Assembly: GCA_902785055.1 (NCBI GenBank)
Contig: CACZXG010000010.1
Coordinates: forward strand, 26,790-90,789
Length of the DNA stretch: 64,000 nucleotides
Direction: 5' to 3'
From: an uncultured Lachnospiraceae bacterium
GTDB taxonomy: Bacteria > Bacillota > Clostridia > Lachnospirales > Lachnospiraceae
Shown one piece after another: positions 60,898-64,000 of the stretch (its first letter is position 1; every line of letters starts with the position of its first letter). The notes below the pieces were generated by a model that was not told the DNA's origin, searched no databases, and saw nothing but the letters and a program-made list of their open reading frames with translations. Made by a program: the position numbers and the translations under genes.

Positions 60898-61136
60898 TGC
60901 GTATGGCTTGTAAGGCTGTAAAAAAGCTGCTTGGGTATGAACTCTGTCTGATGGAACCTGAGGGTACACTATATTATTCGGATTCGATTGCCGTGATTAG
61001 GAAGACAGAGTATACAGAAATCTTTAATCTCGAGACAATGCAGCACGAAATTGGCGATTTGATTAAGCGGGAAGTAACTCGAAGAACAATATATCAGTAT
61101 ATCAAAGACCACAGAAAGGATTTTGGGGCCTGCTGA
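60897..61136 (+). CDS. Small protein paired with the HTH-DUF4160 gene
   Basis: 79 residues. ATG shares its A with the preceding stop codon, so translation is probably coupled. The sequence is LLGYELCLMEPEGTLYYSDSIAVIRKTEYTEIF followed by helical LETMQHEIGDLIKREVTRRTIYQYIKDH. I do not recognise the family. DUF4160 genes are frequently followed by a DUF2442 partner, but this protein does not show that pattern clearly. A toxin-antitoxin role is a guess from context. Confidence 0.6.
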   Translation: MRMACKAVKKLLGYELCLMEPEGTLYYSDSIAVIRKTEYTEIFNLETMQHEIGDLIKREVTRRTIYQYIKDHRKDFGAC

Positions 61137-61190
61137 AATTTCGCTTCTTTGCTGTTGATTTTCTTACAATAATAAGATGAGAACCGAATT

Positions 61191-61223
61191 GAATCAGCCG
61201 GGGGTGTGTACCCCGGCTGATTC
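61191..61223 (+). terminator. Perfect hairpin after the HTH-DUF4160 unit
   Basis: GAATCAGCCGGGG and CCCCGGCTGATTC around GTGTGTA form a 13-bp stem. The following bases are only mildly T-rich. Confidence 0.6.
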
Positions 61224-61341
61224 ATTATGATTTACATGTGTCGGTCTCTTGTTATAATAGATGTGTATCAGGGCTGGAAGAACCATGAACGTGCAGGCGG
61301 CCTAAGCTTATAAAGAATATGCGACAGGAGGCAGGAAATAT

Positions 61342-63054
61342 ATGAAAAGAATAATTGCGGCAGCGGTGATCGCAGCGATAATGGCAGGAAGTCTCTTGGG
61401 ATGCGGGGCCGGTCAGGACCAGAAGCCGGAGGCGCAGAATGAAGCGGCGCAGGAGCAGGCAGAATCTTCTCAGGAACAGACCGAAGCGGCTCAGGAAGAG
61501 ACCACGCAGGCACAGCCTACGGTAGGTCAGGAGGAGACCACGCAGGCTCAGGAGGCTGAGTCCGGCGGCGTGCGCCCCATATATAAGCTGCAGGGTCATT
61601 CGCGCATGGAAGAACAGGACCTCACGCTGATCGCAAGCGGTTCCTACGATACAGTAACGCTTACAGAAGAAGCAGTCATAGACTATCCTCATCTGAATAA
61701 AGCCATTGAAGCAGAGAATGACGTGATCGCAGAGAAGTATGAGAAGACTTTCGCGGAGATCAAAGAGGCGGCTGAGAACGCTATAGCGGAACAGAGAGAG
61801 GATACGGAAGAGTTTCCTGTCGGAAATATGGAAGGAAAGATCGTGCCGGTCAGGTGTGACCGGTCGGTCCTTAGTTTCTATGAGGTGACCTCTCTGTATT
61901 ATCCCGGCGCGGCTCACGGCTCCGTGGGTTACAGCGGGTACAATTACAAGCCCGAAAACGGCGAACAGATCACACTCGCGGAAGTCTTTACGGATCCGGC
62001 TGCATTGAAGCCTGTTGTGGCCAAATATCTTCGGGCTCAGGCGGACGGATCTCCCGTTGACGGTGCGGAAGACATGCTGCAGTACTATTTTGACGAGGGC
62101 AACATGGACGCCCTGACGTGGGTGATCGATCAGGACGGCGTGACATTCCTTTTCGCACCTTCCGATATCGCGCCCTACGCGATGGGAACACTGGAATCCA
62201 AAATATTTTTTGACAGAGAGCCTTCTCTCTTCACCGGTAATTACGGATCTTCCAAGGAAGGTTATGTGAAACCTTTGAACCCGTATACGGAGATGACAGT
62301 GGATCTGGACGGAGACGGCAGCGACGAGAAACTGTCGGTGACCGGCACATACGAAGAGGGAAACGAGATCTACGAGTATTCCGGCATTCAGGTTTCTGTG
62401 GGAGATCAGGTCTGCACGGCGGAGCAGTACTGTTTCAGCATGCAGCCGAGCTTTGTGCACACAGAAGACGGAAGAAATTATGTATATGTGGTGACCGGAA
62501 CAGATAACGATTATCCGGAGCTGACTGTGTTTGCGATCAAAGACAATGTTCCGTCGCTCGTTGGAAAGATGGATGGAACCGGCTTCGCGTCTGCCTTCCA
62601 TCCGGAATATGTGGACGGAGAGTACAGCTTGGAACAGAGCTTTAGCGAGCGTTATCCGCTGATCGACCCCTCGAAATTCGCGCTCGGCACGAGAATGCAG
62701 CTTATGAGCACATACAGCGGCCGCCGCTTCTACAAGGCGGGAGAGGACGGAATGCCCGCTCCGCTGACAGATTTATACGAGATTGACGCGGATATCACGC
62801 TCACCACCCTTGTGCCTGTGAAGGCGGAAGTAGTGGACCTTTCGAAAGAAGAAGCGACAGGCGAGGAGAAGGAGATTCCGGCCGGAACTAAACTGAATTT
62901 CTGGAGGACAAACGGCACTGACACCGTTGACATGCGGACGGATGACATGGAAGTCGGAGAAGCCTTCCGCTTCAAAGTAGAGACAAGTGATGGCCAGACT
63001 GTGAACGGCATCAAGCTGGATGAGGCTTTTGACGGGACGGTGTTTGGAGGATGA
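61342..63054 (+). CDS. Large lipoprotein with DUF4163/DUF3298 (RsiV-like) domains
   Basis: A 570-residue lipoprotein: signal IIAAAVIAAIMAGSLLGCGAG with lipobox Cys near residue 21. Residues 25-75 are a Gln/Glu/Ala/Thr-rich linker with a repeated EETTQAQ. Residues 85-290 match the DUF4163-DUF3298 pair seen in RsiV-type proteins (VIDYPHLNKAIEAENDVIAEKYE; GAAHGSVGYSGYNYKPENGEQITLAEVF; YAMGTLESKIFFD). The C-terminal half has an EF-hand-like VDLDGDGSDEKLSV and a beta-rich region. Role in envelope sensing is plausible but not shown. It has an AGGAGG site. Confidence 0.75.
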   Translation: MKRIIAAAVIAAIMAGSLLGCGAGQDQKPEAQNEAAQEQAESSQEQTEAAQEETTQAQPTVGQEETTQAQEAESGGVRPIYKLQGHSRMEEQDLTLIASGSYDTVTLTEEAVIDYPHLNKAIEAENDVIAEKYEKTFAEIKEAAENAIAEQREDTEEFPVGNMEGKIVPVRCDRSVLSFYEVTSLYYPGAAHGSVGYSGYNYKPENGEQITLAEVFTDPAALKPVVAKYLRAQADGSPVDGAEDMLQYYFDEGNMDALTWVIDQDGVTFLFAPSDIAPYAMGTLESKIFFDREPSLFTGNYGSSKEGYVKPLNPYTEMTVDLDGDGSDEKLSVTGTYEEGNEIYEYSGIQVSVGDQVCTAEQYCFSMQPSFVHTEDGRNYVYVVTGTDNDYPELTVFAIKDNVPSLVGKMDGTGFASAFHPEYVDGEYSLEQSFSERYPLIDPSKFALGTRMQLMSTYSGRRFYKAGEDGMPAPLTDLYEIDADITLTTLVPVKAEVVDLSKEEATGEEKEIPAGTKLNFWRTNGTDTVDMRTDDMEVGEAFRFKVETSDGQTVNGIKLDEAFDGTVFGG

Positions 63055-63091
63055 GACCGGCGTCGGGATCCGAGGAAAGGAGAGAGAACCG

Positions 63092-63535
63092 GTGACAGGA
63101 GAAGAAATGATCGCAGCCGCAAGGCTGATCGCGAAACTGGCTCACGCGGGGCAGGTGGATAAAGCCGGAAATGACTATTTTTCACATCCCGAGGCAGTGG
63201 CGGCGATGTTGGATACTCCCAAGGAGAAGGTCGTGGGGTATCTGCACGATACCGTAGAGGACACGGATGTCACAGTCGAAGAAATTCGTGAAATATTCGG
63301 GGACGAGATCGCAGACGCCGTAGCGCTCATGACACATGCGGGCGGAGTGCCTTATATGGATTATGTGAAGGAGATCGGGAAGAACCCGCTTGCCAGGAAA
63401 GTGAAGCTGGCGGACCTGACCCACAATATGGACATCAGGAGGATCAAGGATCCCGGTCCGAAGGATTATGACCGCATTGAGAAAAAGTACAAGCCTGCTT
63501 ACGAATATCTGAAAGGAGAGAGAGATGGAAAGTGA
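63092..63535 (+). CDS. Stand-alone HD-domain hydrolase, SpoT/MESH1-like
   Basis: About 147 residues. GTG 63092 has AAAGGAGAG 7 bp upstream; ATG 63107 is the alternative. The HD motifs of (p)ppGpp hydrolases are present: LAHAGQVDKAGNDYFSHPEAVAAM, VVGYLHDTVEDTDVT (HD with the ED pair) and VKLADLTHNMD. There is no synthetase or regulatory domain. Alarmone hydrolysis is the best guess, but other small HD enzymes share these motifs. It overlaps the GH32 gene by 13 bp, so the two are likely co-translated. Confidence 0.8.
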   Translation: MTGEEMIAAARLIAKLAHAGQVDKAGNDYFSHPEAVAAMLDTPKEKVVGYLHDTVEDTDVTVEEIREIFGDEIADAVALMTHAGGVPYMDYVKEIGKNPLARKVKLADLTHNMDIRRIKDPGPKDYDRIEKKYKPAYEYLKGERDGK

Positions 63536-64000
63536 TCGGTTGAAAAAAGCCAGAGAATATGAGGCGGAATACGGAACGCAGATCACAGAGGAGGAGAGAC
63601 CGGTCTATCACGTCACACCGACAGTGGGATGGCTCAATGACCCGAACGGCTTTTCCTATTTTGACGGACAGTATCACCTGTTTTATCAGTACAATCCTTA
63701 TTCGACGCATTGGGATTCCATGCACTGGGGGCATCTGGTATCGGAGGATATGCTGAACTGGAAGAGACTGCCGGCGGCGCTTGCGCCGGATACATGGTAC
63801 GATAACTTCGGCGTCTTTTCAGGCAGCGCGATCACAGCGCCGGACGGCAGGCATCTGCTCATCTATACCGGGGTGGAAGAGAAGACTAACGCGGAAGGGG
63901 AAAGAACCTATTACCGCCAGACGCAGTGCCTGGCTTTTGGCGACGGCATGAATTATGTCAAATACGAGAACAACCCGGTCATGACGCCAGATATGCTTCC
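63523..64000 (+). CDS. Glycoside hydrolase family 32 (sucrose-6-phosphate hydrolase/fructanase), N-terminal part
   Basis: The first 159 residues; the gene runs off the window. The nucleophile Asp is in VGWLNDPNGFSYFDGQYHLFYQYNP, followed by WGHLVSEDMLNWKRLP and NFGVFSGSAITAPDG, all GH32. No signal peptide, so it is cytosolic and likely acts on sucrose 6-phosphate or imported fructo-oligosaccharides. AAAGGAGAG precedes the ATG. The RDP/EC motifs lie beyond the edge or are not reached. Confidence 0.9.

Overview
The window looks like chromosomal DNA of an anaerobic, gut-type Clostridium relative, most likely Lachnospiraceae (Bacillota). The clues are about 50% GC with strong AAGGAGG-type ribosome sites, a glycyl radical enzyme with its activase, an acetyl-CoA-transferase of the butyrate type, Gram-positive lipoproteins, cytosolic glycosidases without signal peptides, and many Uma2, ROK, LacI and XRE genes. 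I saw no rRNA, tRNA, CRISPR array, prophage or insertion sequence. The taxonomic call is inference from gene content.

Layout. 1-4.7 kb: DegV end, threonine aldolase, TauE/SafE exporter, CoA-transferase with a DeoR regulator. 5-7.2 kb: a 52-bp-period repeat array leading into a PD-(D/E)XK-like nuclease gene, then an HTH-Uma2 fusion. 7.3-11.6 kb: glycyl radical activase and enzyme with a fructose-6-phosphate-aldolase-type transaldolase. 11.7-16.8 kb: housekeeping (membrane XRE regulator, Pro-tRNA editing protein, 5-formyl-THF cyclo-ligase, HflX). 17-22.2 kb: a tartrate/malate unit (LysR, transporter, TtdA, TtdB, tartrate/D-malate dehydrogenase). 22.3-29.2 kb: cupin, phosphomannose isomerase-ROK kinase fusion, SGNH esterase, GH5, Ca/Na antiporter, split chromate transporter. 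29.3-29.8 kb: a second periodic array (63-64 bp) without a gene. 29.9-36.7 kb: Na/Pi cotransporter, PhoR/PhoB-like pair, permuted membrane GH3 protein. 36.8-46.2 kb: QueT, then a LacI-controlled maltodextrin operon. 46.3-48.7 kb: an adenosine-deaminase-like protein fused to a SLOG-like domain. 48.9-51.4 kb: ECF sigma operon. 51.4-56.2 kb: phosphatase, K+ channel, PepT, YfbR, phosphoesterase. 56.2-58.1 kb: a second nuclease gene enclosed by two copies of a 62-bp-period array. 58.1-64 kb: YgiQ radical SAM, HTH-DUF4160 pair, lipoprotein, HD hydrolase, start of a GH32 gene.

Most of the window serves carbohydrate and organic-acid fermentation. The strongest candidate for an undescribed system is the pairing of paralogous nuclease-like genes with locus-specific, strictly periodic arrays. 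Each array has its own short core motif (TAAGTGC/GCACTTA; GTTGGGCAC/GTGCCCAAC; CATCC/GGATG) present in both orientations. The arrangement recalls REP sequences with their RAYT proteins but uses a different protein family. The second candidate is the deaminase-SLOG fusion. All motif positions were read by eye; no alignment or database search was run.
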